Assembly (NCBI GenBank): GCA_019614645.1 | Contig: JABWDB010000004.1 | Span: 2,356,001 to 2,420,000 of the forward strand | Direction: 5' to 3' | Origin: Stratiolaelaps scimitus | Taxonomy: Eukaryota; Arthropoda; Arachnida; Mesostigmata; Laelapidae | DNA length: 64,000 bases | Shown: piece by piece, positions 53,883 through 63,683 of the stretch | How the letters are laid out: each line of letters starts with the position of its first letter | Position numbering within the stretch: position 1 is the stretch's first letter | Made by a program: the position numbers and the translations under genes | Notes under the pieces: generated by a model | Told to the model about the DNA's origin: nothing | The model's database searches: none | Seen by the model: only the letters and a program-made list of their open reading frames with translations

Positions 53883-55759
53883 CGAGGGACAAGGACGAGC
53901 TGGCGTCTCGCGTTCCCGACGCGCTAATCCCACGCAAGAACCGCTCGTTGAAGAAGCCGGCAGCCACGAGGGATAGCCCTGTGTTCATTCCGTACGACAA
54001 GACTGGCTCAAAGTTCGATCCGCCACCACACGTCGACTCGTACCGGCCGGCGGCCGCGTCCCCGCCGTACAAGACGTATTCGAGAAATGACAATGACGTT
54101 GATTCCGAAGAGTTCCGGCCGGTGCGCGTGGCCAGGGGCTACGAAGATCGTTACGATCCAAACTATAACCCGGCGGCAGGCGGTGGAGATTCGAACGAAG
54201 GATCTCATGAACGATTCGACGCGAGACCTCACGCGGAACGCTATCATGGACCACCTCCACCGCCGGCCGATTTGCACCCCAGTCGCCATGATGCTCACTC
54301 ATCGAGGCATCAGGATTTCAGTGGCGAACAACAAAACGCCGACGATTTTCACCCGGAAGATAAGCGGCATTACGACATGCCCCCGCCAAGAAGGCCTCCA
54401 CCGATACCCCCACTATCAACGCGCGGCGGTCCCGCTCCTCTCCCGAAACCTATGGCGCAGACGCACCGAGGCTTCGATGACAGAACGAAAGAACAGCGCG
54501 CCAATAAGAAACTCCAGCCGCTTGGCATTGTGTACGCGTTGCCCCAGAATGACGGCACGTATCGACTACAGCAAACAGGACAACAGAAGGCCATTCAAAT
54601 CAAGGTGGAGGACCCGAACGAAGTCATCAATCTTTCTCAGCTTGGCCTGACGATTGACGATCCTGACGGCCTAGAACCGACGGAGAATGTGGTGTTGCAG
54701 CACATTGGCGAACGGGAACCGTTCAGATCGCCATACAGCCAACAGTTACGAGCACCTGATAATCCTGGAATCTTTGTCACTTCGGGCACTGAAAATGCGC
54801 CGACCAGATCCGGGGGTTTGTTTTCGACCATGTCGCGATGGAACCCACTAGGTGGTTGGGGCATAGGCGGCCTGTTTAGCAGAAGGTCAAAGGCACCTAC
54901 ACATGTGGCCGATGCCCAAAGGATCCTTCTGAATCACCCTCCCGGGCCTATTGACGTTCCCTTGGAGTCGCTCCCACACATTCACCGCTTTCGTCCATCA
55001 GCAGGACACGAGATCATTGTCACTCACCCGCCTATAGCTAGACGATCAGACTCATCGATCGTAGATCTCAAACCGAAAAGCCGTCAACGACGTAGCGCGG
55101 ACTCACCGACGAAAAGGACTTCACCTTCTGCAGATGCTTTGAAGCCGTTGGAATCTGGCTTTATGCCGAGGTACTCAGAGGACGATGATGGCTATTACAG
55201 CCCGTATACTCTAAGAACGATTGCCAATTTGGCAAATATTTTCCGGGCAACGGACGACGACAAGGAGGAGTCTGCCGACCGATTTGCCACCCAGCGTGCA
55301 CAACCCCGATATGAGCAGGCTCGAGAGGCTCGTGCAGATAACAGGGAGCACCAGGAATCGAGTCACAATCAGCTGGGAAGTGGCAACTTTGAAATCATTC
55401 GAGGCGGCATCTTCAATGAGGAGGTGTCGACCAATCACTTGACGAACAACAACTACTACGCGAACAACCCCTACCGCGCGACCGTCGTTCAAGAGGAAAG
55501 ACGAGAACGCCAGCAGAGGCCAAGTGCTTTCGACTCGTTCGACGAGGATCCCGACGATCAGGTGTTCGGCTTCCAGGGATTTGAAGACTTTTCAGCTCCG
55601 CTCAACAACGCACTAAGTCGACATCGGCACCTGCTCGGAGCGGCTGCTTCCGAGAAACAGGAGCACAAGGAGCCGTTGAGCAAAGCAAAGGAAGATCATC
55701 TCCCTAGTGCAACCGAGCATTTCACTGTTGTCGATCGAAAAATGCTCGCCGAAGAATAG
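53883..55759 (+). CDS. Gene A exon 3: alternative terminal exon, short isoform (713 aa total)
   Basis: This is the longest open frame in the window: 625 codons before the stop, counting the split Ala (residue 89). It follows an 89 bp intron with acceptor ATGATATCCAG|CGAGG. Exons 1+2+3 total 2142 nt, exactly 714 codons. The product is hydrophilic and mostly disordered. In order it has a Pro/His/Arg-rich part with PPPPP runs, a more ordered middle (GIVYALPQNDGTYRLQQ, then INLSQLGLTIDDPDG), a Trp/Gly patch (SRWNPLGGWGIGGLFSRR), a furin-type site RQRR at residues 489-492, and an acidic, Asn/Gln-rich C-terminus ending MLAEE. There are no cysteines. It looks like a secreted matrix, cuticle-associated or proteolytically processed protein. 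The family is not recognised. Confidence 0.75.
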
Positions 55760-56107
55760 TATTTCGTTTTTGGGCGCCACGAAATCGAACGAACAAGGAG
55801 GGAGCTGCCATCTAGCCAACCTTCATCGTGTTGTCCTGTGTTGTCCTCATGATAATCACTTTTAGTCATTTTTATTTCTTATGAGACATCTCATATAGTT
55901 ACCTCATGGAGTCCATCGGCGGACGTCATTACAATATTTAAGCAGATATTTGAGCTGGTCTCAGTGCGTCCTGCTGGTCTTGTGTGTCCCCATCTTCCGA
56001 TGTATATCTTCTGTTTTACATGTCATTAAGAACATCTCTGTCAGAGTGTAAAAATGTATGCTTCATGTATTATATAATATAAGGATCAATTTCGCATGCC
56101 TAAAAGA
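55760..56107 (+). other. 3' UTR of gene A short isoform
   Basis: This is AT-rich sequence between the stop codon and the first AATAAA, with no further open frame of note. It has several ATG- and TGT-rich stretches. Confidence 0.55.
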
Positions 56108-56113
56108 AATAAA
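56108..56113 (+). terminator. Poly(A) signal, gene A short isoform
   Basis: A canonical AATAAA about 350 bases after the stop at 55759. A GT-rich stretch (GGTTCGTCGCGTTGTATTT) begins about 30 bases downstream, as expected for a cleavage site near 56125-56140. Confidence 0.6.
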
Positions 56114-56332
56114 CACCCACCTTACTATATAAATATATAATGGTTCGTCGCGTTGTATTTCAGCATCATATACTAAGTCATTGTCAATGGCATAATCATC
56201 ATTATCATCATCGGTTTAACCTCTGCATTACTCTATTAACACGCAAAAACAAACAAACAATTGTGCATCCAGCTGCCATCCATCCATAAAGTGTGAAGGA
56301 TAACTGCTCATCTTCCCCGATCATCTTCACAG

Positions 56333-56977
56333 CGTCCCGTCAAACGCGAAGGATCGATGGCTTTGCGCCGGATAACTTCCCTCCACCTCCCCCACCCAGT
56401 TTCCGTCAGGGACAAGGCGGGCCCATTAATCACGGACCTCCCTCTTCAACGGTGATCTTCCCCGGTCCAACCCAACAAGAACGCTTACCACCTAACTCCC
56501 TAGCTAGTCCTTTCCCGCCTACTCGCCCTCTATTTCAAGGCCCACCCAGGGAGCTTCAACCGTTTGCACCACCTCAGAGACCGGATCAGTTTCCACCTCC
56601 GGTGACTCATCCAAGGCCCCCTCAGCTCTCATCTCCCGTAACACCTCAGAGGCCTCCTCAGTTCTCCGTGACGCCTCCTCCTAGAAGCTATTTTCCTCAC
56701 CAGACTTCAGCACAGCCTCGGCCGCCACCTCCCCCACCCGCTGCGTCTGTCCAACCTCCACGTTACAATGGTCCTATTCCCCCATTTGCTCCAGCCTCTT
56801 CCGGGGCTCGTCCCTTTGATCCACCACAACCGAGACCTGATTCTTTGTCCGGGTTCGATGAGGGACGGCTTCCCAGTCTGCCTATACGTCCCGATATCGA
56901 CATCATTCCGCAACGCACACAGCCAAACTTTCAGCCTTCACCGCCATTCAAGAACGAGCCAGCTTCAGCTTATAGGC
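56333..56977 (+). CDS. Gene A exon 4: proline-rich exon of the long isoform
   Basis: This exon codes for residues 89-303 of the 832 aa isoform. The acceptor is CATCTTCACAG|CGTCCC and the donor AGGC|GTAGGT, phase 1 to phase 1. It begins SRQTRRIDGFAPDNF, then runs of Pro with phenylalanine-spaced units (PPPPPPSF, PPQRPDQFPPP) and near-repeats RPPQLSSPVTPQ / RPPQFSVTPPP. Proline is by far the commonest residue and cysteine is absent. If the intron were retained, a TGA would end the frame 17 bases after the exon. Its inclusion after exon 2 skips exon 3; the join is inferred from identical phase and from the overall frame closing exactly. The role is unknown, possibly an extracellular structural protein. 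Confidence 0.7.
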
Positions 56978-57168
56978 GTAGGTCATCATTTCATTGACAA
57001 TTTCATACTTTCTAATAGTATCATTATTATTATTATTCCCATCTCATCGATCACTAAAATGCTTAAATAGCTGCTTCTTTGCTTGCCGCATAAGAGTTCT
57101 AGACTTGTGAGTTGTCTCGTCACGTATTTTGCCAACTCTGATTTAAGCCTGATCATTGGTGTCCGCAG

Positions 57169-57706
57169 CTCCCAGTGCTCCCGCTCCGACCGTAGTTCTT
57201 CCGACGCCTGGCCAGTCCTTCCGAAATCTTCGGCAACCGATAAACACTATCGCGGTACCTCCTCAACAGTCTCTGCCAGCCGGTAGCCCGATCGGCGCAG
57301 TGGTTGCTCCGTTCCCCTTCGGAGACACGGACGATGCCCCCCGAAGGCCGTTTAGACCTTCGACAGATGGCCTCAATGAAGGGCGCCCAGTAGTCCGGCC
57401 TCCGGTTGAGGCCCCTCCGCGTCCTCAGCCGGCGCCCCCCCCACGACACCAACCAGTAGCTCCTCCACCGAGGCCACAGCCAGTTCCCTTTCCAAGACAG
57501 ACTCCGGAAGTTCCTCAACAAGAAGTTCCTCGTCAATCGCATACACGCCGCGGATCTCGTACTCGTGTAGAATCGCCCGTCGAACCTTCTTTGCCAACGT
57601 CGCGATCGCGATCGCCGGCACCTCCACCAGCTAGCCGTAGCACTGTGCCCCCTCCACCGCCAGCACATCACCCGACGAAAAAGCTAACGCTGCCAATCGA
57701 CGACGG
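57169..57706 (+). CDS. Gene A exon 5: proline-rich exon of the long isoform
   Basis: This exon codes for residues 304-482 plus two bases. The acceptor is GGTGTCCGCAG|CTCCC and the donor GACGG|GTAAAT, entering in phase 1 and leaving in phase 2. The incoming C joins CT to make Pro. The start (PSAPAPTVVLPTPGQSF) is moderately hydrophobic. The centre has repeated PPPR-x-QPV units, and the end is Ser/Arg/Pro-rich (SRSRSPAPPPASRS) with KKLTLPIDDG. The in-frame stop TAA lies inside the donor itself (G|GTAA), so intron retention stops translation at once. No cysteine, no known domain. Confidence 0.7.
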
Positions 57707-58159
57707 GTAAATAATTTATTACTTGCAAGATCATCTATTAATGTATATATAACTCTGCTCACTGGATATTGCATATGCTGTCTTCTTTGATATCATCTGT
57801 CCATGGAAGAAGATATTGATCCGAGGAAAAATTAAGAATCACCAAAACAAACTGCTCCCTATAAATCGCACAGATATGAATAATTCAAGTTGCCTTGCCG
57901 GAAGGCGACTAATCCCCTTTGCAGTTTGAATCGGTTTTTTATGTCATTGCCTACTCGCGTATGCTATATGAAATAGAACATTAATAGTTGCTCCTGGTTA
58001 ACACGAGTGCGAAATGCATTCGAAATTATCTATTACGTGATGTCCCGTGTCTCTCGACCAAACACTGCCCAGATTTCTATCGCTAAATTCTTAGATTCTC
58101 CAAACCATACTCTTCAACCGACATTGTAGTAACATGGAGTATGTTTTCCCCGGATGTAG

Positions 58160-58575
58160 TGTGCTGGTTCCTCCAAATCGCCGTCACAAGTCTCCTCGTC
58201 CTCATTCGATTTCGAGCCCATCGCCTCCGCTCGCGCCTCCATCTACTTCAACCGCGCCGTCAGCGACGTTGCCAGGCCCTCCGGCAGAATTCCCTGCTTC
58301 TCGTCAATCGCCCGAAATCGCGCGTGCGCCGCACCCATCTAAAGTCCGAGGCGATCTGAACCCGATTGGACCTTCACCACCGCCACGTGCCAGTACGCCA
58401 GTAACTCTACCTCCGGGCGTTCCAGCAACCTATGACCCTGCGAATCCGTATCCTATTCCTAGGAAGCCTCTGCCAGGACCTGCACCACCTCAGCCGTTGC
58501 CTGGTAACGCTCAGTTGCCAATCCTCAACAATCTGCCATATTCGAAGACACAGCAAGCACCCGAGCTTAGCTCTC
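58160..58575 (+). CDS. Gene A exon 6: proline-rich exon of the long isoform
   Basis: This exon codes for residues 483-621 plus one base. The acceptor is TTTTCCCCGGATGTAG|TGTGC and the donor CTCTC|GTACGT. It enters in phase 2 (GG+T = Gly) and leaves in phase 1. The sequence opens VLVPPNRRHKSPRPH and continues with Pro/Ser/Ala-rich stretches such as PSPPLAPPSTSTAP. A nearby ATG (58134) lies upstream of the acceptor and is probably intronic. The stop TAG is 4 bases into the following intron after the donor core. No domain recognised. Confidence 0.65.
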
Positions 58576-58873
58576 GTACGTAGCTATTGTAACTGATGAC
58601 TGACCAGTGGTGGCTGATCATGGATACGATCTAGATAGGCGAGGGCCATATAAGCATTTTCTGGCGTTCTTTATATATTAGTCTAGGCCAAAAATGAGTG
58701 TTTGGATACACATAGGCGGCTGGAAAGGATTTCCGACTATGGGAACCATACATCCAATTTGACTCCTGCATGACTGAGCTGTGAGGTGATTGTCTTGCTT
58801 CGACTTTTGTTTCCTGCTTATTTTAGATAAAGCCCATAGATCTCACATATGCAGCTATTGTTTTTTTCCATAG

Positions 58874-59103
58874 TATCCAAAGGACCCCCGCCTTCCACGT
58901 CTGCTGATAACCATAATCGGCGCAGAAAGCAGTCGACCACAAACCCGGTGCCACAAGCTGGTCCGAGGAGCAGATCCCCGGCGTCGCCAGGCCTATCCCA
59001 TCGTCCTCAGCCTGTACCTCTCGCAGTCAGAGGTCCCTCAGTTCCGCCTTCTCCGGTATCCCTCAATGGAGAGCCGAATCAAAGTCCACCCAACAGACCA
59101 AAG
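58874..59103 (+). CDS. Gene A exon 7: basic/proline-rich exon of the long isoform
   Basis: This exon codes for residues 622-698. The acceptor is TTGTTTTTTTCCATAG|TATCC and the donor CCAAAG|GTAACG. It enters in phase 1 (C+TA = Leu) and leaves in phase 0. It contains SKGPPPSTSADNHNRRRKQ, then Pro/Ser/Arg-rich sequence up to SPPNRPK. The pyrimidine tract is very strong. No cysteine or known motif apart from basic clusters. Confidence 0.65.
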
Positions 59104-59693
59104 GTAACGCAAATCCGGGTACATCAAACGTTATTCTTTTAATACCAGCTCATCCAGTTGTTCTCCTCTGGATGGTCTAGTGGATTGCTAGACCGGGAGG
59201 ACGTGTGCACGGGGATCGAATCCTGCTAGACGCGGGAATCTTTGGAGTTCTTTATCATCTTTCTTTTTCTAGGGATTCTCGCCAGGTACGAGTAAGGTAG
59301 AGAAAATAAACACCGACAGGTCCTAGTAATACCTAAAGGTTAAGTGTTGAGGCCTGTCAGAGATAGGGCTGAGCGCTTTTTAAAAAAAGGGTTATCCAGT
59401 TGTCAGTTTGCAAAATCAACAAAGACCACAGCTGATAGTGAGAACTGAATAGTTGACATCGAAATGGGTAGGTCGAAGCGATTTACTATAGCTATTTAGG
59501 AGGTCGCTACAGGAACAAAGGAAACTGAAGTACGTGAAATATCTACATCTCGCGTAAGGTCGACAACGACGTATTTTCATGTTCATCAATATATATATAT
59601 GTAGTTACCGGCGTACATTGATCCCTATTCCCTTCCTTTCGTACTGATGCTGCCTGGTTGTTCGCTGGCACTAATGAAATGAATTATTTATAG
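59104..59693 (+). other. Gene A intron 7 with tRNA-like element
   Basis: This 590 bp intron holds a tRNA-like head at about 59165-59235 and otherwise AT-rich sequence with a short TA tract near 59589-59600. The acceptor is TTATTTATAG|AACAAG. Confidence 0.55.
59165..59235 (+). repeat. tRNA-like head, SINE-related
   Basis: The A box TGGTCTAGTGG at 59173-59183 and the B box GGATCGAATCC at 59213-59223 are about 30 bases apart, as in a tRNA. Sequence before the B box (GGACGTGTGCACGG) resembles the same part of the SINEs at 13621 and 62676. The acceptor stem does not pair and the SINE tail is missing. A transcribed tRNA is therefore unlikely. Confidence 0.45.
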
Positions 59694-60098
59694 AACAAGC
59701 GTCGTCGCAAGAACAGAACGAGACGACCGACAACTCCAGCCCCTGACGCGGACAGGTCAACAGCTCCCCTTCCGGACACCGTCCCAAATCCACCTCCGCC
59801 AGCGGGACTAAACATTGCGCCATTGACCTCGCCTCCACAGAGTTTGGAAGGTCTGCCGCCGCCGTTCCCAGTTCCCTCGCCAGAGACGCCTTCACAGCCA
59901 CCAACTGATCAGGCGCCACCGAGCCAGCGTCGCGGCCGTCGTAGGAAGCACAGAAATCAGCGAAATGGCGGTCCCGCGTCCACCTTCGACAGTTCCGCTG
60001 AGAACTCGCCCTCGGGACTGACAAGCAGTGAAAACGCTGGCGATGCTCTTCAGGACGGTCCAGCTCAAAGAGGACGCCGCGTTCGGAACCGACTGTGA
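59694..60098 (+). CDS. Gene A exon 8: basic C-terminal exon of the long isoform
   Basis: This exon codes for residues 699-832 and enters in phase 0. With exons 1, 2 and 4-7 the total is 2499 nt, exactly 833 codons including the TGA at 60096. The exon opens with a basic patch (NKRRRKNRTRRP), continues Pro-rich (NPPPPAGLNIAPL, GLPPPFPVPSPETP), has a second basic patch (SQRRGRRRKHRNQRN), a Ser/Asp/Glu-rich acidic part, and ends RGRRVRNRL. The two Arg/Lys clusters could be convertase sites or heparin/chitin-type electrostatic contacts; this is conjecture. No cysteine. Confidence 0.7.
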   Translation, partial: NKRRRKNRTRRPTTPAPDADRSTAPLPDTVPNPPPPAGLNIAPLTSPPQSLEGLPPPFPVPSPETPSQPPTDQAPPSQRRGRRRKHRNQRNGGPASTFDSSAENSPSGLTSSENAGDALQDGPAQRGRRVRNRL

Positions 60099-60752
60099 TT
60101 AAACACAATTTGATCAGGACTTGACGTTACACCGACCCTGTGCAGTATTGTTTTGTTAAGTGTCAGTTCACGTGATACGTCAGCTTTTTGCTCGAACGGC
60201 AACGGAATGTGCACTGCCATACCACATGTCACCCCACGGATTGAGCTCATAATTTACGCGCAGCAACTATTAGTTAATGGTGGAAACAAAAGAAGTCTAA
60301 TCGTAATCAGAGAAGTGATTTGATAAATTGATGGCGATTACTATCGCCACCACATGAGGACAGAATAGCTACCTATGCTTGCAATGCTTGCCATAATATG
60401 TAGGAGAAATAGACCCTCAGATAGATCAAATGTGTGACCGTGCCATTGACTACGTTGTCATATCATTATTTAGACTACAGGAAGATTTGCTCGATACCCA
60501 AGATAAGATACCGTATATAGAGTAATTGATAAGGAAATCTTATCGATCGGATCCTATCGGATGTGAGGAACGACCTTAATGTTGTGGTCCTTTTCTGTTT
60601 GTATGCCAAATGAACGTCAAATGAAATGACACGCCATCATCCTTCGGATATAGGTTAGGTTTTGCGAGCGTTTCCACTCTCGACGGAACCTGCCTACGAC
60701 TAAACATAGACTAGAGAAATATCAGCATCGAGTAACGAGTAATTGTATTGAT
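60099..60752 (+). other. 3' UTR of gene A long isoform
   Basis: About 650 AT-rich bases between the stop at 60098 and the AATAAA at 60753, without a supported open frame. Confidence 0.5.
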
Positions 60753-60758
60753 AATAAA
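60753..60758 (+). terminator. Poly(A) signal, gene A long isoform
   Basis: AATAAA about 650 bases after the stop. A GT-rich downstream element (TGTGTGCTACTTGTGGTTG, about 60787-60805) lies at a suitable distance. Confidence 0.55.
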
Positions 60759-60902
60759 ATCTTAGGAATATGTTTATTACATCAAATGTGTGCTACTTGT
60801 GGTTGTTATTGTATCTCGAAAGCTGACTCAATAGTGAGTCATAATGTTCTGCATATTTCAATTAAATGACATTTTTAGGTAGTAAAAATAAAACAGCCAA
60901 AG

Positions 60903-60908
60903 TTTATT
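60903..60908 (-). terminator. Candidate poly(A) signal, gene B
   Basis: AATAAA on the minus strand, about 350 bases beyond the gene B stop at 61257. A U-rich stretch follows in the minus-strand direction. It faces the gene A poly(A) signal about 150 bp away. Confidence 0.4.
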
Positions 60909-61256
60909 TGCGTAAACTCGCACATATAAATGGATTCAAGCTCGAATGTTTCTCGCAGTTTCAACATCCAGCTTTCAACCTTTGACATGTACTCTCGAGG
61001 AGCGTTATTGACACTGTTTGCAGCTCCTCAAGGTTTGAACGTCCTCAAGGTTTGTACGTCTGCTCTTGCGTGCGATGACGGATATCCCTCATAAATCAGA
61101 CACTTTTAGTGCTGCATTATCCTCCACAGGGGAGAATGGAAGTACGCTCATACAGTGTGTTCTCAGCAACAAGTTGGAGTTGCGTAGCAATCTCTATGCG
61201 TTTCAGTCAACTGGACGACCCGAAGCGTATGCCTCTTGTAGTGAACACTTTTCGTG
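60909..61256 (-). other. Candidate 3' UTR of gene B
   Basis: Between the gene B stop codon and the minus-strand AATAAA. Two short plus-strand frames (61066-61290, 61109-61297) overlap it without domains. Confidence 0.4.
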
Positions 61257-61425
61257 CTATTTTCGGCATAAGACTTCAAAGTCCGAGTAGAATTTAAAGC
61301 CATCCAGGTACGTTACGGCTAATCCGAGATCGGCGATGAACATGGCTGGGATATACCTTTGGTTATCCTTGATGTCGGGATTCGTGAGTACTCGCGATAA
61401 AAGTATCGGTCTTCGTGACACCTTA
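61257..61425 (-). CDS. Gene B last exon: C-terminus of an unrecognised protein
   Basis: This exon codes for the last 56 residues and a TAG. The acceptor on the minus strand is TTTCTTCATTGGTCTTAG|TAAGG. It enters in phase 2: the two bases AC of the previous exon plus T make Thr, completing an N-glycosylation motif NMT. The peptide includes RRPILLSRVLTNPDIKDNQ, then IPAMFIADLGLAVTYLDGF and ends FYSDFEVLCRK. The balanced, globular-looking composition differs sharply from the low-complexity gene A. No family recognised. Confidence 0.55.
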
Positions 61426-61505
61426 CTAAGACCAATGAAGAAACATTTGAGCGGATTAGTCGTGCGTGTGTTATATCGCTCCCATGTCAAGTGTGTTGAG
61501 CTGAA

Positions 61506-61650
61506 AAATTATTATTATTATTATTATTATTATTAAATATTATTATTAATATTATTATTAAATATTATTATTAATATTATTATTATTATTATTAAATATT
61601 ATTATTAATATTATTATTATTATTAAATATTATTCTTAATATCAGATGAA
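61506..61650. repeat. Complex (ATT)n / AAATATT minisatellite
   Basis: ATT runs of varying length alternate with AAATATTATTATTAATATT-type units, so a higher-order unit of about 20-45 bp recurs several times. It lies in the gene B intron between 61426 and 61930. On the minus strand it reads as (AAT)n, like the tail of the LINE-like insert at 8242-8707. Confidence 0.85.
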
Positions 61651-61930
61651 GGCATAAATAAAGTATAAGAACAATAAATTGGCTCGACATGCATTGCCTG
61701 ACAAAATTGCCGAAAACACATTGCTGAACCGGGTAAACAATTCTTTACGACTATGATGATCTCCCAATGCAGCGTTCTTGTAAGATCACGCACACACAGG
61801 TATATCATTAATTGTGTGTTTTAATACATACAATATACGAATTTCTTTCTCTCTGGTAATAGCTCGTCACAGACGGCATTGGTGATAGAAATTGGCACCT
61901 AACGAAATGAGCATTCATATGTTATCTTAC

Positions 61931-62291
61931 GTCATGTTGCAGCTAAGGACTGCCGCTCTCCTGCCTGGTCGTAGCCTGTTAAAGCGTTCATATTTCAGCG
62001 TGCCGCGAGATCCATATGTGATACCGATCGTGAAACCCCGCTCTTGATAGATCTGGTAAAGTATGCCAGAATCAACGTTCGGCCCTCGTGCAACGTACGC
62101 GTAATCCACGGTCTGCGAAAGATGATCGCCGAAGATGGCTGCTCCCACCGGGGCTGCGCTAAAACTTATGGAATCGTTCAGCATCCACTTGCCCTGCCAC
62201 ATGCACATGCCTGTAGTCAGAATACCGATTGACATGGTGATATCGACCGGTGAGGCGCTGATGTTTCGCAGGTATGCCCTTCGATTCGACA
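61931..62291 (-). CDS. Gene B middle exon
   Basis: This exon codes for 120 residues. On the minus strand the acceptor is GCGGCAACAG|TGTCG and the donor ACATGAC|GTAAGA is strong. It enters in phase 1 (A+TG = Met) and leaves in phase 2. The sequence is that of a folded protein: RRAYLRNISASPVDI, a hydrophobic stretch MSIGILTTGMCMW, then ISFSAAPVGAAIFGDHLSQT and GILYQIYQERGFTIGITYGS. Potential N-glycosylation sites are NIS, NDS and NMT. An alternative acceptor after CTCGCTAG (phase 0) would add four residues. No family recognised. Confidence 0.6.
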
Positions 62292-63683
62292 CTGTTGCCG
62301 CTCGCTAGCGAGCTACGGCAATATGGGGAAACAACGAGAGTAAGGCAGGATGATATGCGGACATCGACGATATGCCTGCCAGCATCCTGTGTGTTAGTGG
62401 CAGATACGTGGAGTCCGGTAGATCGATACACGCTGTTGGTATACGGCTGCATCTGGATGCTTCGTTATCGTCATGTTTTGTCGTCATCATCGACACAAGA
62501 TATCGCGCATTTGGACAAAATGGACCTGTACTATCAGATCATCACCGGAGAGGACATCTCGTGTTGGACGGTGCCATGGTGACTGACACTATCGACCTAA
62601 AGAAGCACAGTAATTTGCAGATAACTCACTAGCGAAGTCGTCAGTGGTTCCGAGGTGCTGGAAGTTTGCCGTCGGGCCCGGTGGCGTTGTGCGTTCGTGT
62701 CCGCCTTAGAATCGGAGGAGGAGGAGGCACGTGGGTGCACGGGTTCAGTTCCCGCCATTGTATGTTTGTATTTAAAAAGAGGTCCGTTTTATGAAGCAAT
62801 GCCGAAAGTAGTACCACATACGTTAAATGTTGGCTGAGAGTCAGGCCAAAAAGAAACAAAAGCAAAAAATAACAGCTCAAAATCGAATAAAGCGGCGCAC
62901 GTTACCCCAAGAAAAAAACTCCATTTTCTAATACGACCCAAGTTCGACGTGCATTGTAATGTTGTACTGTGACTCTTTGGCGCTATTTTTAAAATCATGC
63001 GTGGTTAATCATACATTGTACATTACAACAAAGCCGATGCGTTTTTCTGGATAATGTGCATCTAATATATTCATTTTTATTGATCAACGAACTTTGAAGA
63101 CTTGACATATGCAGTAGGTACGGTGTGTATCAGCCGAGTTGCATACTGAAATTATACAATGTGGTGTTTAGAATGAATCGACAATAGGTACAATCTATAG
63201 AGTAGTTCATTATTCATATATTTGTCCTGTTTGGTACTAAGGACCAACGCATGATTTGTAATTGAAAGTATTCCCATTCAATAAGATCTTCTTTAAAAAA
63301 AAATTATATCGATATATATATATAATCATATTTTTGCCAGATCGGTAATGTATTTTATTAGATGCATTATATTCTCGATCGCTGGCACCTCTGGATTCGC
63401 CAATAATGTTAGCGCATTCCTTAATATACGTTTTATCTGGAGAATTTTCAGAGGATACTATACTATTTGGGTATAGCCGTTAGTTGCCATTGCAATATTT
63501 AGACATTCCGCCTACTCCGAGTTGGAGCTAAAATGCAACTACACTTGTAGTTGTAGCGCACTACTTATGGGATTTGCTCTGTTTTCGCTTAGTTGAAGAT
63601 GATGATAATAATATACACGATAAAAAGACACCGTGTACAGGAACACTTTGAGATTAACCAATAATTTTCGTACTGGATCTCAC
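62292..63683 (-). other. Gene B intron with a SINE insertion
   Basis: The 1.39 kb intron contains a complete SINE on the + strand (62676-62870), antisense to gene B, and otherwise AT-rich sequence without open frames of note. A minus-strand frame at 62305-62496 ends in a stop just before the exon and is probably intronic. Confidence 0.5.
62676..62870 (+). mobile_element. tRNA-derived SINE, near full length
   Basis: The head GCCCGGTGGCGTTGTGCG, the B box GGTTCAGTTCC (62742-62752), the tail block TTTTATGAAGCAATGCCGAA then ACGTTAAATGTTGGCTG (62820-62836), and an A-rich end are in the same order as in the copy at 13621-13805. Tail pieces also occur at 35690-35760 (minus) and 51165-51212. It is inserted antisense in an intron of gene B. 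A simple (GGA)n expansion sits between head and B box. Confidence 0.6.

Noticed and set aside
59165..59235. Functional tRNA gene
   Set aside because: A and B boxes are good, but the 7 bp acceptor stem and anticodon arm cannot be paired convincingly.
62305..62496. Minus-strand 63-codon ATG frame directly upstream of the gene B middle exon
   Set aside because: Ends in TAG before the exon in the same frame. The phase-1 join to 63684 explains the exon better.
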